From positions 2,108,001 to 2,172,000 of the forward strand of contig OZ243123.1 of assembly GCA_965212505.1 (NCBI GenBank): a stretch of DNA of 64,000 nt, read 5' to 3'. The notes under the pieces were generated by a model. The model worked only from the letters and a program-made list of their open reading frames with translations, did not search any database and had not been told where the DNA came from. This stretch comes from JAHEKO01 sp965212505 (GTDB lineage: Bacteria; Acidobacteriota; Thermoanaerobaculia; Multivoradales; JAHEKO01). Shown here piece by piece: positions 8,645 to 18,590 of this stretch. The stretch's first letter is position 1. Each line of letters opens with the position of its first letter. The translations under genes and the position numbers were made by a program.

Positions 8645-10687
8645 CTACGGCGGCGGAGGTAGGCGGACGCGGACGGTTGTCCACATCTTGCCTTCGATGC
8701 CGTACTTGGTCGCGGGCTCGAAGGTTGCCCCCTTGACCGTCTCGAGGGCGAGGTCTTTGAAACGACGGCGCGCCGACTCGCGCGGCGCGATCTTGGCGGT
8801 GATCACGTGGCCGTCCTCGCTGACCAAGACTTCGAGGAGGACCTGCACCTCGTCGCGCGGTACCTCGAAGCGCGGCGGATAGACCGGGGTGGGAACCTGA
8901 ATGAGTGCCGGAGGCGTGACGCCGGGATCCGGGCCGAAGAGCTCACCGCGACGTGCGACGGGTGTGTCTTGCGGCGGGATGGCAGCGAGTTCCTCGGTCG
9001 GTTCTAGAGACTCCTCGTCAGCGGCCGTGAGCTCCGCCTCGGTTGGGGGTACGCCGGCAGAGCTCGATCGGGTGCGCCTCCTCGTGGGCTCAGGCGGCGG
9101 GACGGGTACATCACCAGGGGTCGAACGCGACTCGATGATCGGTGCAGCCTCCGGCTCCCACGGCTCGGCGGCGCGGACGTAGAGTCGCCGGCCGTCGTCC
9201 GCCTCCGGCGTGCTCTCCCCCTGCGTGAGCGCCCACAGAAGTCCGGCGCCGACCAGAACCACGCCGACGACCAGAAGCAGGCCGAGCGGAGAGCTGAGCC
9301 AATCGAGTGTCGGAGCCTTCTCTTTCCGCGCCGGCGGCGCGACCACCTTCCGTCGGTCGACAATCCATTCACCAGAGTCGCTCGCCGGCGTCGCGCTCAG
9401 GAGCCGCTCGAGTGAGTCGAAGTCCTCGTGTTGGCCCAGGAGCCTCACGGCCATCCGCAGATCTTGCCGAGCTCGACCAACGTCGCCGCCGGTCGCCTTC
9501 TTGCGAATCGCAGCGGCAGCAAACCGAACCGCCTCTTCCCGGTCATCGTCGAGCTCGTCGTCGGCGCCGACGACACCGGGGTATCCGAACTGGCCCATCT
9601 CGCTCGGCGTCGTTGGCGGCACCGAACCCCGTCGCTCCGAGGCGTGCTCCGCGGCTGCATCGATGGCGCGCTCCAGCTCGTCGCCGTACTGAACATCGAG
9701 ATCCCGGAAGCGCCGGAGGCTGATGGTCAGCTCCTCGGCGCTTTCGGCGCGATTGTCCGGCTCCTTCTCGAGGGCGCGGAGGCAGAGACGGCGTAGACCG
9801 GAAGGAATGCGGTTCTCCGGGTCGGATTCCTCGAACGGAATGGGCGGCCGGAAGAGGTGTCCGGCGACGATCTCCGAGAACGTCTCCCCCTCGATGGGGC
9901 TCTGGCCGGTCAGCATCTCGTACAGGAGCACACCGAAAGAGTAGAGATCGCTCCGTTCGTCGAGCTCCCCCGGCCCGCGTTTCGAGCGGAAGAGCTCGGG
10001 CGGCGAGTAGCGAACCTTGCCCATGAACATTCCGGTCTGGGTCAGCCGGACCTCGTCTTCCTGCCCCTTGGCGATGCCCAGATCGATCAGCTTGACGTGA
10101 GGATTGCCTTTGAAATCCTTCGTCAGCATCAGATTGTCGGGAGCGATGTCCCGATGCACGAAGCCACGCTCGTGGAGGTAGCCGATCGCGTCCAAAGCCT
10201 GGGTGGCGATGTCGAGAGCGAGCCCAAGGCTCGGTGGGCCCGAGTCGGCGATCAGCTCCTGCAGCGTGACCCCGTCGATGAACTCCATGACGATGAACGC
10301 CGATTTGCGATCGGCGCTCACCGAGAAGTCATAGAGATGCGCGATGTGCGGGTGACGCAGCTGGATGGCGAACTTCGCCTCGTTCTGGAAGCGCTGACGG
10401 ACCGAGTCGTCCATCGCCAGCTCCGAGCGCAGGACCTTGATGACGCGAACTTCGTCCAGCAGCCGGTGGCGAACCTTATAGATCGCCCCCATGCCGCCCT
10501 CCCGGACCTTCTGAAGGACTTCGTACTTCCCTCCGAGGGCTTTCTCTAGGAGCTGTGCCACGGATTCTCGTTCGTAGTCGCTGGGAGTCGGAGATCCCAA
10601 TACTAATGCTGGACCCTCAAGATGCCACACCTCGGCTTCATCTCGCCGCGGCGGATTCAACAGCGAGCCGGAGCGCCGCCGAGACAA
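8645..10687 (-). CDS. Transmembrane Ser/Thr protein kinase with C-terminal TonB-like domain
   Basis: 680 residues. A Hanks-type kinase spans about 54-320: glycine loop REGGMGAIYKV, lysine VIKVL, catalytic loop HRDIAPDNLML, DLGIAKG in place of DFG, and SPPE at the APE position. A low-complexity linker follows, then one transmembrane helix (LLLVVGVVLVGAGLLWAL, about 460-478). A Pro/Glu-rich extracytoplasmic stretch follows, and residues about 595-680 resemble the TonB C-terminal fold (PTPVYPPRFEVPRDEVQVLL, LVSEDGHVITAKI, GATFEPA). In TonB proteins this domain contacts outer-membrane receptors. Here it may be the kinase's periplasmic sensor or an envelope-contact module; that is inference. It ends 17 bp from the convergent sulfatase-fold gene. 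Confidence 0.9.
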   Translation of the reverse strand: MSRRRSGSLLNPPRRDEAEVWHLEGPALVLGSPTPSDYERESVAQLLEKALGGKYEVLQKVREGGMGAIYKVRHRLLDEVRVIKVLRSELAMDDSVRQRFQNEAKFAIQLRHPHIAHLYDFSVSADRKSAFIVMEFIDGVTLQELIADSGPPSLGLALDIATQALDAIGYLHERGFVHRDIAPDNLMLTKDFKGNPHVKLIDLGIAKGQEDEVRLTQTGMFMGKVRYSPPELFRSKRGPGELDERSDLYSFGVLLYEMLTGQSPIEGETFSEIVAGHLFRPPIPFEESDPENRIPSGLRRLCLRALEKEPDNRAESAEELTISLRRFRDLDVQYGDELERAIDAAAEHASERRGSVPPTTPSEMGQFGYPGVVGADDELDDDREEAVRFAAAAIRKKATGGDVGRARQDLRMAVRLLGQHEDFDSLERLLSATPASDSGEWIVDRRKVVAPPARKEKAPTLDWLSSPLGLLLVVGVVLVGAGLLWALTQGESTPEADDGRRLYVRAAEPWEPEAAPIIESRSTPGDVPVPPPEPTRRRTRSSSAGVPPTEAELTAADEESLEPTEELAAIPPQDTPVARRGELFGPDPGVTPPALIQVPTPVYPPRFEVPRDEVQVLLEVLVSEDGHVITAKIAPRESARRRFKDLALETVKGATFEPATKYGIEGKMWTTVRVRLPPPP

Positions 10688-10707
10688 TCCGGCCCCTGCA
10701 AAGCCGC

Positions 10708-13700
10708 CTACGGCAGGATGAAGTTGAAGAGCGGCGCACCGCCCGCGGCGTCGAAGACGCTGATCTCGGTCGGGCTGCCGAGAATCTCGAACAGCACCGA
10801 GAGCTCTGGCGCGACCCCGCCGGCGAAGCTCGAATGGGCCGCGAGGTCGAGGTCCAGTAGGGACCCCGCCACCGCGATCGAACCCACGACCGCACCGCTG
10901 CCCGCATCACGACTCTCCACCAGGAGGCCCGTGCCGCTCCGTCCGCCGACCGTCAGCTCGGATGCCACGCCGCCGCCGAAGTTGTCCAGGCGCTCGAACG
11001 CCTCCGGGAGAAGTGGCGTGCTGTACGAGACCGGCGGTAGATCGATGCCGCTCAGGGAATCGAAGATGTCCGCTGTCGCGAGACCCGTCGTCACGTCGCG
11101 CTGGAGCGCCGCGATCTCCGGGCCGCTACCTCCGATCCCAGTCAAGCCGTCGATGTCCTCGAGGGCTTCGACGGCGATCGGGAACGCATTGGATGTCAGC
11201 TCCTTGACGAGTGAGGTGGCTAGCGTCTCGGAGTCGAGAACCCACACCTCGGAGACATCCGTCGACTGATCTTCGAGCAGGGCGACCAGATCGTCAGCAG
11301 GCGACCCGGTCACATTGCCGATGACCGCCAGGTCGAGCGGGAACTCTGCGCCGAGCGGCATCGAGACGAGTTGGGTACCGGTAGTCGCGTCCAGGTAGAC
11401 GATGTAGGCCTGGCCGTCGGCGAGATTCTCCAGCAGCAGAGCGAGAATCGGAGCCACTCCCCCAGCTCCGCCGATCTCGCTCGGAGCCATCGCCATGACG
11501 CCGTCGAGCGAAACGATGTCGATCGGAACCCAGCTGCCGGCGACCGGGTAGCTTCCGAGCAAGTCCGTGCTGTCGCCGTCGACCAGTTCCACGAGAACCG
11601 AGCCGTCGAAGCCGGAAGCCAGAGCCGCCACTTCGTTTGCCGAGGTGCCGCCGACGTTCGAGACGCCTGTCAGCGCCACGGTGCGGAAGCCGCTTGCTGT
11701 GACGCTGTACCGACGGTCGCCGCCACCCGCGGCCTCAGCGAAGACCAGGCCAACGGTCTCGTCGGCTTCCTTCGCGACAGCTATGAGGACCTCGGTACCG
11801 TCCGCGCGGTAGGCAGACATCATGGCTCGTGGCGGCGCTACCGCCGTCGCGACGTCCATCTCGTCGTTTGCGCTGTCCGGATCGACGGTGTCGGAGCCGG
11901 TGAGCGCCTCACTCGACAGGGTGCCGTCGAAGCGAGCGTCGACAAAAGCGCCGATGCTCAAGTTAACCGTGTCGCCTGGGCCGATGTCCCCGAGATCGCA
12001 GGCGACCTGGACTCCGGAGACGGTGCAGCCGACAGACGAAGGCTCCGCGCCCAGGAAGTAGGTGCCGACCGGCAACTGTTGATCGACGGTCGCGTTGAGC
12101 GCTGTCGACGGGCCGTTGTTGGTCACGCTGACGTCGTACACCTCGACGGTGTGTGCGACGGCTGGATCGTAGACCGCGCTGAGTGTCAGCTCGAGGTCCG
12201 CCCGCCCCTCGACCTCGAGGGTATCGGTGGCGGTACCACTGTTGCCCGCCGAGGAGGTCAAGTCGCCGGTCACGTTGACAAACGTTCCCCCCTCGTCGCT
12301 TGTCACGTCGACATCCAGAGTGCAGGTGGCACCCGCTCCGACGGTGCCGCCGGTGTAGCTGATCGTCGTGGCTCCAGCGACCGCGGTGATCGTACCGCCG
12401 GTGCAGGTGGTCGTGACGCTCGGCGGCGTGGCGACGGCCATGCTGGCCGGCAGATTGTCGGTGAAGTCGAGCGCGGTCGCGTCAAAGGTGCTTGCGGTGT
12501 TGTCGATCGTGAAGGTCAGGGTGCTCGTCCCCTCGGCGATGATGCTGTCGGGTGAGAACTCCTTGGCGAAGAGCGGCGGCGCCGTGACCAGCAGGTCGTC
12601 GGTCGCGTTGCCGCTGTTGCCCGACGACGACGTAAGGTCGCCGGAGACGTTGGTGTAGACAGCGCCGATGTCGCTCGTCGTGTCCACCGAGATCGTGCAC
12701 GTCGACGAAGCCGGCACGGTTCCGCCGGTGTACGAGATCGTGCCGCTTCCCGCGGCCGCTGTGAGAGTGCCTCCGACGCAGGTCGTCGCTGCGTTAGCGG
12801 GCGTCGCGATGACGAGGTTCGCGGGAAGACTGTCGGTGAAGTCGAGCGCGGTCGCGTCGACGAGCGCCACCGTATTGTCGATGGTGAAGGTGAGCACGCT
12901 GATCTCACCCGCGAAGATCGAGTCCGGCGCGAAGGTCTTCGAGAAGAGTGGTGCCGGCGGCGGCGTCACCACCAGGGTATCGGTCGCTGTACCGCTGCTC
13001 CCGGAGGACGACGTGAGGTCACCGGTCACGTTCACGTAGGTGTTGGCCAGGACGCTCGTGACGTCCGCCTGGATTGCGCACGAGGCGCCGGCTGCGATCG
13101 TGCCGCCGCTGTAGGAGATCACCCCGGTTCCCGGGACCGCGGTCAGTGTGCCGCCGGTACAGGTAGTCGAAACGTTGGCTGGACTCGCGACGACCACCCC
13201 TGCAGGCAGGTTGTCGGTGAAGTCGAGAGCGGTCGCGTCGACCAGCGACCCGCCGTTGTCGATCGTGAAGGCGAGAGTCGAGATGTCGCCGGCCACCATC
13301 GTGTCGGGAATGAAGACCTTGCTGAAGAGAGGTGGCGGCGGTGGCGTGACCGTCAAGGTCTCGGTGGCAGTGCCGCTGTTGCCGGAAGACGACGTGAGGT
13401 CGCCGGTCAGGTTGACGTAGGCACCGGCGAGGACGCTTGTGACATCGACCTCGAGCGTGCAGCTCGCTCCCGCGGCGACAGAACCGCCGGTGTAGGAGAT
13501 GACCGCTCCGCCGGTCGCGGCTGTCACGGTTCCCCCGGTACAGGTTGTGCTCGCATTCGACGGCGCCGCGACCACCAGGTTTGCCGGCAGGTTGTCGGTG
13601 AAGTCGAGGGCGGTTGCCGCGAGAGCCGATGCGCTGTTGTCGATGGTGAACGTGAGCGTCGAAATCGCACCCGCCACGATGCTGTCGGGAACGAACACCT

Positions 13701-16700
13701 TGGCGAAGGTCGGCGCCGGCTCGATCAGCAGGTCCGCTGTAGCTGGGTCGGCTACCGGCAGGCCCGCGATCTGAAGGTCGCTGGTCACGTTCGGGAACGT
13801 GCCCGCCGTCGCGGTACCCGGCACCAGGACGTCGACCATGAACGTGCAGGAGCCGCCCGGACCAATATTGCCGTCGGTGAATGTGAGGAATCCGGTGCCG
13901 GAAATGCTTGAGCCGGCACCACAGACGTCGCTGAGTGGCAAGCCGGTCGCCACGAGCCCGGTGACGACGCTGTCGAGATCGTCGGAGAACTGGAGTTCCG
14001 AGACCGCGGTGGATGCCTGGTTTTCGATCGTAAAGCTCAACACCGCCGTGCCGGTTGCCGTCGTCGGCCCATCGAAGGCCTTGGTGAAGACGAGGCTGTC
14101 CACTCGCAGGTCGTCCGTTGCGGCGTTGCCGCTGACCGGGAGGCCACCGAGCGTGCCGGAGATTGTGCTGGTGGTATTGGTGGCGATGGTTCCGCCCGGC
14201 GTCGTCATCGGCACGGTGACCGTCACATCGAATACGCAATTTGCGCCCGCTGCGACCGTGCCCCCTGTCAGTGTCACGGTGCTTGTCCCGCTGACCACAG
14301 AGCCGGAGCCACAGACATCGTTTACCGGTAGGCCGGTCGCCACGAGACCTGTGAGCGTCGCGTCGAGGTCGTCCGTGAAGGTGATGTCGCTGACCGTGCT
14401 CGCCAGATCGAGATTACTGATTGTGAAGCGCAGAGTCGCATTCTCGCCAGGAGCGACCGGATCGTCGATGAACTCCTTCTGGAACGACAATCGGCTGTCG
14501 TCGACGATCAGCACGTCGTCAGCGGGCTCGAAGACTACGACTCCCCCGCCGAAGGTTGCGGTCATTGCCGACGTGACGTTCTGGTAGGTATCGACCGCTG
14601 CACCCGCCGGGACGTCGAGCGTGACGGAGAACGTGCACGTTTCGAGTGGACCGAGAGTTCCGCCCACGAAGATCAGGAAGGTCGTCCCGCTGATCGAGGA
14701 GCCTGCTCCACACGGAGTCGCGGGCAAGCTGCCTGCATCCGCAGCCAGTCCTGGGAGCACGGTGCTGAGCGTGTCCGTGAAGAGAATACCGGTTCCGGTC
14801 TCAGTAGCACTCATGTTCTCGATCGTGAACTCGAGCGTGACCTGGCCGCCCGGAAGGACCGGATCGTCGGTGAACTCCTTCGACAGCTCGAGACCACCGA
14901 TCAAGAGGTCGGCAGTGGCGGGAAGTCCTGTGACGGCAACACCACCGACAGTTGTCGTCACGGCGCTGGTGATGTTCGTATGGGTACCGGCTGGTGCCCC
15001 CCCCGGCACCTGCAGCGGGACCGAGAAGGAGCACGATCCGCCTGGAGCGAGCGTGCCGCCGGTGAAGGCGAGAGTGGTGGTTCCCGTGATCTGAGAGCCC
15101 ACGCCGCAAACGTCGTTGAGGGGCAGCCCGATCGCAGCCAATCCCGAAAGTGCGGCGTCCAGATTATCGGTAAAGGCGATCGCCGTCGCGTCAGAAGCCG
15201 CGTTCAGGCTGTATTGGAGAGTGAACTCCAGCGTGACCGTGTCACCCGGAAGCACCGGATCGTCGGTGAAGTCCTTGGTCAGATCGGGGGCTCCAGCTAC
15301 CTCGAGTGTGTCGGTCGCCGGGAGACCAACCACCGGTGCGCCGTCGATCGTGCCGGTGATTGCAGAGGTCTCATTCAGGTAGAGGCCCGGCGGGAAGCCC
15401 GCTGGGATGTCGATGAGAACGTCGAAGCTGCAGCTCGCTCCTGGATCGAGCGTGCCGGCGCTCAGCAGTAGCGCCTGTTCCTCGATGTCGAGGAAGATCA
15501 CTGACATCGACGATCCCGCGCCGCATGGAGTGCTCGGAAGGGTCACGGAGAGAGGGAATGGCAGCAGCAGCGTGAGCTCGTCCGTGAAGGAGAGGTCGGT
15601 CGCGGTCGAGCTAGCACTCGTGTTCTGAATCTCGAAGTTGAGCGTGACCGAGTCTCCGGCGCCTACCGGATCGTCCGTGAAGCTCTTGGTCAGAATGGGC
15701 GCCGGCGAGACGAAGAGATCGTCTGAGGCGGCGGCCCCCGTCTCGGGCGAACCGCCAACGTCACCGGAGATCTGACTGGTGGTGTTCGTGTAGTTGCCGG
15801 TCACCGCCGTCGATGGGATATCCAGGGTGACGCTGAAGGTGCAGGTGCCTTCCGGTGGCAGGTTGCCGCCGGTGAAGCTGAGAAGGCTCGTACCGGAGAG
15901 CAGGGAACCCGTTCCGCAGACGTCCGCGGCAGGGAGGCCGCTGGCAACCAGGCCGGTCAGCGTGAGATCGAGATCGTCGGAAAAGGCCAGGTTCGTCGCA
16001 ACGAAGTTGCGATCGAAGTTGTTGATGGTGAACTCGAGCGTCACCTGACCGCCCGCCGGAACCGGGTCGCTGAGGAACTCCTTGCGGAGGCTCAGGACGT
16101 CGATGCTCACGTCGAGAAGCGCACTTGCCTTTCCGGAACTTCGGGTCGTGAAAACGCCGTCAAAGGAAGTGAAGTCACTGGTTGTATTGCCGAGCATGCC
16201 GGCGCCGGTCGCCACGACGTCAACCCTGACGGTGCAGGTCGCTCCGGCCCCAACCGCCCCCGTGGCTAGCCCGGGCAACGGGGCGAGAGAGATCACCGAG
16301 GTTCCAGGGACGGCCACGAGGTTGCCCGTGGTGAAGAACCCGGAGGCGCAGTCGTTGAAGGTGTTCGCGGGCGACGCCACGACCAGACCGGCAGGCAGAT
16401 TGTCCGTGAAGGTCAGATTCCTCATCAACGACGCGTTCATGGAGTTATCGACGAGAAAGGTCAACGTGCTGCGCCCTCCCAAGGGGATGGCCGCAGGGGC
16501 GAAGGACTTGGAGAAGCCCGGTCGGTTGGTCGCAACCGTCAGATCGTCTGTGGCCGGCGAGCTGATGCCCCCGTCTTCCCACGTGAGGTCGGAGGTTGTG
16601 TTCATGTAGACGCCGGTAGTAGGCGCGGTCACGTCGACCGTGATCGTGCAGTCGCTGAATGCGCCCACCATGCCGTCGACCAGCGAAATCGAGCCGCTGC

Positions 16701-17043
16701 CAGGCGTCGCCGTGACCGTGCCTCCGCAGTCGGAGCTGACAGCCGGTACGGCCGCCACGAGCATCGACGCAGGCGAAGTCGGCAGCGTGTCGGTGAAGGC
16801 GACCTCTGCAACCGGGACGGAATCAGGGTTGTCGATCCTGAACTGGAGCGTCGATGCGCTTCCTGGGCCGATCTCGTTTGGAACGAAGAGCTTGGTCAGA
16901 GTGGGCTGCAGCCCCTCCGCGGGTACTCGATTCGGGTCGCCCAGAGCACTGACGTTCGGCTGTGGTGCTCGCGGCTGTGCGAAGGCCACGGAACAGCTGA
17001 TGACGAGTCCAATCGAGAGTACGAGACCGATTCGTGCGTTCAT
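10708..17043 (-). CDS. Very large secreted repeat protein (12 DUF11-like modules plus C-terminal propeller-like region)
   Basis: 2111 residues with a signal peptide (MNARIGLVLSIGLVISCSVAFA). From about residue 48 there are twelve Ig-like modules of about 120-130 residues. Each begins like FxKxFxPDxIxxGxxSTLxF and contains FTDNLP, a CxGGT-type Cys and GxSCTxxVDV. A canonical DUF11 module follows (VSVTNNGPSTALNATV). The last roughly 390 residues (GDRRYSVTASGFRTVALTG, NVTGSPADDLVALL) resemble FG-GAP/VCBS-type repeats. There is no transmembrane anchor and no catalytic motif. It is likely a surface or extracellular adhesive or structural protein. Each module has Cys pairs, which suggests disulphides outside the cytoplasm. 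The RBS is GGAGG 8 nt before the ATG. The gene is monocistronic or first in its unit. Confidence 0.88.
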   Translation of the reverse strand: MNARIGLVLSIGLVISCSVAFAQPRAPQPNVSALGDPNRVPAEGLQPTLTKLFVPNEIGPGSASTLQFRIDNPDSVPVAEVAFTDTLPTSPASMLVAAVPAVSSDCGGTVTATPGSGSISLVDGMVGAFSDCTITVDVTAPTTGVYMNTTSDLTWEDGGISSPATDDLTVATNRPGFSKSFAPAAIPLGGRSTLTFLVDNSMNASLMRNLTFTDNLPAGLVVASPANTFNDCASGFFTTGNLVAVPGTSVISLAPLPGLATGAVGAGATCTVRVDVVATGAGMLGNTTSDFTSFDGVFTTRSSGKASALLDVSIDVLSLRKEFLSDPVPAGGQVTLEFTINNFDRNFVATNLAFSDDLDLTLTGLVASGLPAADVCGTGSLLSGTSLLSFTGGNLPPEGTCTFSVTLDIPSTAVTGNYTNTTSQISGDVGGSPETGAAASDDLFVSPAPILTKSFTDDPVGAGDSVTLNFEIQNTSASSTATDLSFTDELTLLLPFPLSVTLPSTPCGAGSSMSVIFLDIEEQALLLSAGTLDPGASCSFDVLIDIPAGFPPGLYLNETSAITGTIDGAPVVGLPATDTLEVAGAPDLTKDFTDDPVLPGDTVTLEFTLQYSLNAASDATAIAFTDNLDAALSGLAAIGLPLNDVCGVGSQITGTTTLAFTGGTLAPGGSCSFSVPLQVPGGAPAGTHTNITSAVTTTVGGVAVTGLPATADLLIGGLELSKEFTDDPVLPGGQVTLEFTIENMSATETGTGILFTDTLSTVLPGLAADAGSLPATPCGAGSSISGTTFLIFVGGTLGPLETCTFSVTLDVPAGAAVDTYQNVTSAMTATFGGGVVVFEPADDVLIVDDSRLSFQKEFIDDPVAPGENATLRFTISNLDLASTVSDITFTDDLDATLTGLVATGLPVNDVCGSGSVVSGTSTVTLTGGTVAAGANCVFDVTVTVPMTTPGGTIATNTTSTISGTLGGLPVSGNAATDDLRVDSLVFTKAFDGPTTATGTAVLSFTIENQASTAVSELQFSDDLDSVVTGLVATGLPLSDVCGAGSSISGTGFLTFTDGNIGPGGSCTFMVDVLVPGTATAGTFPNVTSDLQIAGLPVADPATADLLIEPAPTFAKVFVPDSIVAGAISTLTFTIDNSASALAATALDFTDNLPANLVVAAPSNASTTCTGGTVTAATGGAVISYTGGSVAAGASCTLEVDVTSVLAGAYVNLTGDLTSSSGNSGTATETLTVTPPPPPLFSKVFIPDTMVAGDISTLAFTIDNGGSLVDATALDFTDNLPAGVVVASPANVSTTCTGGTLTAVPGTGVISYSGGTIAAGASCAIQADVTSVLANTYVNVTGDLTSSSGSSGTATDTLVVTPPPAPLFSKTFAPDSIFAGEISVLTFTIDNTVALVDATALDFTDSLPANLVIATPANAATTCVGGTLTAAAGSGTISYTGGTVPASSTCTISVDTTSDIGAVYTNVSGDLTSSSGNSGNATDDLLVTAPPLFAKEFSPDSIIAEGTSTLTFTIDNTASTFDATALDFTDNLPASMAVATPPSVTTTCTGGTITAVAGATTISYTGGTVGAGATCTLDVDVTSDEGGTFVNVTGDLTSSAGNSGTATDTLEVEGRADLELTLSAVYDPAVAHTVEVYDVSVTNNGPSTALNATVDQQLPVGTYFLGAEPSSVGCTVSGVQVACDLGDIGPGDTVNLSIGAFVDARFDGTLSSEALTGSDTVDPDSANDEMDVATAVAPPRAMMSAYRADGTEVLIAVAKEADETVGLVFAEAAGGGDRRYSVTASGFRTVALTGVSNVGGTSANEVAALASGFDGSVLVELVDGDSTDLLGSYPVAGSWVPIDIVSLDGVMAMAPSEIGGAGGVAPILALLLENLADGQAYIVYLDATTGTQLVSMPLGAEFPLDLAVIGNVTGSPADDLVALLEDQSTDVSEVWVLDSETLATSLVKELTSNAFPIAVEALEDIDGLTGIGGSGPEIAALQRDVTTGLATADIFDSLSGIDLPPVSYSTPLLPEAFERLDNFGGGVASELTVGGRSGTGLLVESRDAGSGAVVGSIAVAGSLLDLDLAAHSSFAGGVAPELSVLFEILGSPTEISVFDAAGGAPLFNFILP
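12215..16902 (-). repeat. Twelve tandem intragenic Ig-like coding repeats
   Basis: The DNA for the twelve modules is an in-frame tandem array with a unit of about 375-390 bp. Two classes are visible. Modules 3-7 carry DDPVxPG openings and VCGxGSxISGT cores; module 8 lacks the DDPV opening but keeps the core. Modules 9-12 (about 12215-13712) carry PDSIxAG openings and LTSSxGNSGTAT ends. The latter four are much more alike than the rest, which points to recent duplication. Confidence 0.8.
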
Positions 17044-17185
17044 CTAGACGCCCTCCAGGCGCACGCGCCCCACTGCGCGTCGGCGTTTAAGCTCGGTGCC
17101 CAGCTCAAGTTCAAGAAAAACTCTTCGTTGCTGCGTACTTATCGTTGCCCGCGACTCTAGCAGGCGGACCGGAGGCCGCCAAGGG

Positions 17186-18547
17186 TCAGCCGGGGTGGCT
17201 CTCTTTCGACAGGCGATGGAAGCGCCAAGGCAGGAACACGGAAGCGACAGTGAGGCCGGCGATCAACCCGATCCACATTCCCTTCGCGCCTAGACCGTGC
17301 CCAAAACCGAGGAGATACCCGAGCGGAAAGCCGATGACCCAGTAGGCAAGAACAGTGATCAGCATGGGGACCTTTGTGTCTTTGAGGCCTCGAAGCGCGC
17401 CGGCTGCACTCACCTGGAGTCCGTCGGAGAACTGAAAGATCGCCGCGAGCAAGAGCAGGCCGATCGCGGCTCGAGACACCTCCGGGTCTGTTGTATAGAT
17501 CGAAACGATCCGTCCGGGTATCGCAAACATCACTCCCGCCGACACGAACTGGACAAGAACCGCGACCGCCATGCCGACCACGCCGCGACGACGGACCGCC
17601 ACGGGATCCGCGGCTCCACGTGCATGGCCGACCCGCACGGTGATCGCCATGGCGAGCCCCAGCGGGATCATGAAGGTGATCGCCACGAAGTTGATGGCGA
17701 TCTGGTGCGCCGCGACGGCGAGAGCGCCCAGAGTGGCCATCAGAAAGGAGACGCTGCTGAATAGACTCGACTCGACGAAGATCGAACCCCCGATAGGTAT
17801 TCCGACCCGAATCAGCTCCCGGAGGCGCTCTTTGTCCGGTGCGCTCACGCCCACCACACCCTGGACCGGCCGATAGGCCGGGTGGCGACTCACGTAGACG
17901 GCCAGGCCGACGAACTGAAGCCAGACGACAAAGCTCGTTGCATAGCCGCAGCCGACGACGCCGAGCTCTGGAAAGCCCCAACGGCCGAACATAAGGGCGG
18001 AGTTCGCCACGACGTTCACCCCGACGCCGAGAATCCCGAAGTACATCGCGGGCCGCGTCAAGCCGAGGCCCTCGCTCATCAGACGCAACACGAGATAGCC
18101 GTAGAGACCGGGCATACCCCACGAGAGCGCGTCGAGGTACCCCTGGATCTCGGTGGCAAGCGTGGGCTCGATGCCCAGCGCAAGCAGGAGAGGGGTCAGC
18201 GAGCGAAGCAGCCAGATCGACAACACGGCCAGCGCCGCGGCGATCCAGTAGCCCTGTCTCGTCAGTGGCGCGACCTCGTCCAAACGGTTGGCGCCTCGGA
18301 ACTGAGCTACCGAAGGGGGGATCGCGCTCAACACGCCGGTCGCGGTCAAGGTCAACGTCATCCACGTGCTGGCACCGACAGCAACGGCGCCGAGCGCCTC
18401 CGGGCCGAGGCGGCCCGCCATCACGGTGTCGACAAAATTCGAGGCCGTACCGGAGAGCTGCGCTGCAATGAGCGGCCCCGCGAGTGTCAGCAACTCGCGC
18501 ACCTCCCGCGCGACGCCCGACGATCGCCCCTCTTCCGGTACCTCCAT
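17186..18547 (-). CDS. MATE family multidrug/cation efflux transporter
   Basis: 453 residues with about twelve hydrophobic segments. The MATE signature opens the protein (LLTLAGPLIAAQLSGTASNFVDTVMAG, here split over the first helix and loop), the N-terminal half has MSEGLGLTRPAM, and the second lobe begins with a repeat of the opening (GIPIGGSIFVESSLFSS). MATE proteins export drugs or metabolites in exchange for Na+ or H+ across the inner membrane. It is most like the NorM/DinF bacterial branch; substrate unknown. ATG 18547 lies 10 nt after the box TGCTACGCT on the minus strand. It is divergent from the gene at 18591. Confidence 0.92.
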   Translation of the reverse strand: MEVPEEGRSSGVAREVRELLTLAGPLIAAQLSGTASNFVDTVMAGRLGPEALGAVAVGASTWMTLTLTATGVLSAIPPSVAQFRGANRLDEVAPLTRQGYWIAAALAVLSIWLLRSLTPLLLALGIEPTLATEIQGYLDALSWGMPGLYGYLVLRLMSEGLGLTRPAMYFGILGVGVNVVANSALMFGRWGFPELGVVGCGYATSFVVWLQFVGLAVYVSRHPAYRPVQGVVGVSAPDKERLRELIRVGIPIGGSIFVESSLFSSVSFLMATLGALAVAAHQIAINFVAITFMIPLGLAMAITVRVGHARGAADPVAVRRRGVVGMAVAVLVQFVSAGVMFAIPGRIVSIYTTDPEVSRAAIGLLLLAAIFQFSDGLQVSAAGALRGLKDTKVPMLITVLAYWVIGFPLGYLLGFGHGLGAKGMWIGLIAGLTVASVFLPWRFHRLSKESHPG

Positions 18548-18557
18548 CAGGCGGCGC

Positions 18558-18566
18558 AGCGTAGCA
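18558..18566 (-). promoter_or_regulatory. Extended -10 box TGCTACGCT for the MATE gene
   Basis: On the minus strand TGC-TACGCT is followed by GCGCC and ends 10 nt before the ATG at 18547. The spacing is the same as at rimO (36010-36018). Confidence 0.4.
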
Positions 18567-18590
18567 CCGCCGATATGGGACCATGGAGCC

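Noticed and set aside
11371..12555. 394-codon plus-strand frame within the repeat protein gene
   Set aside because: It repeats because the sense gene does; no start signal, and Val/Asp/Arg-rich antisense-like composition.
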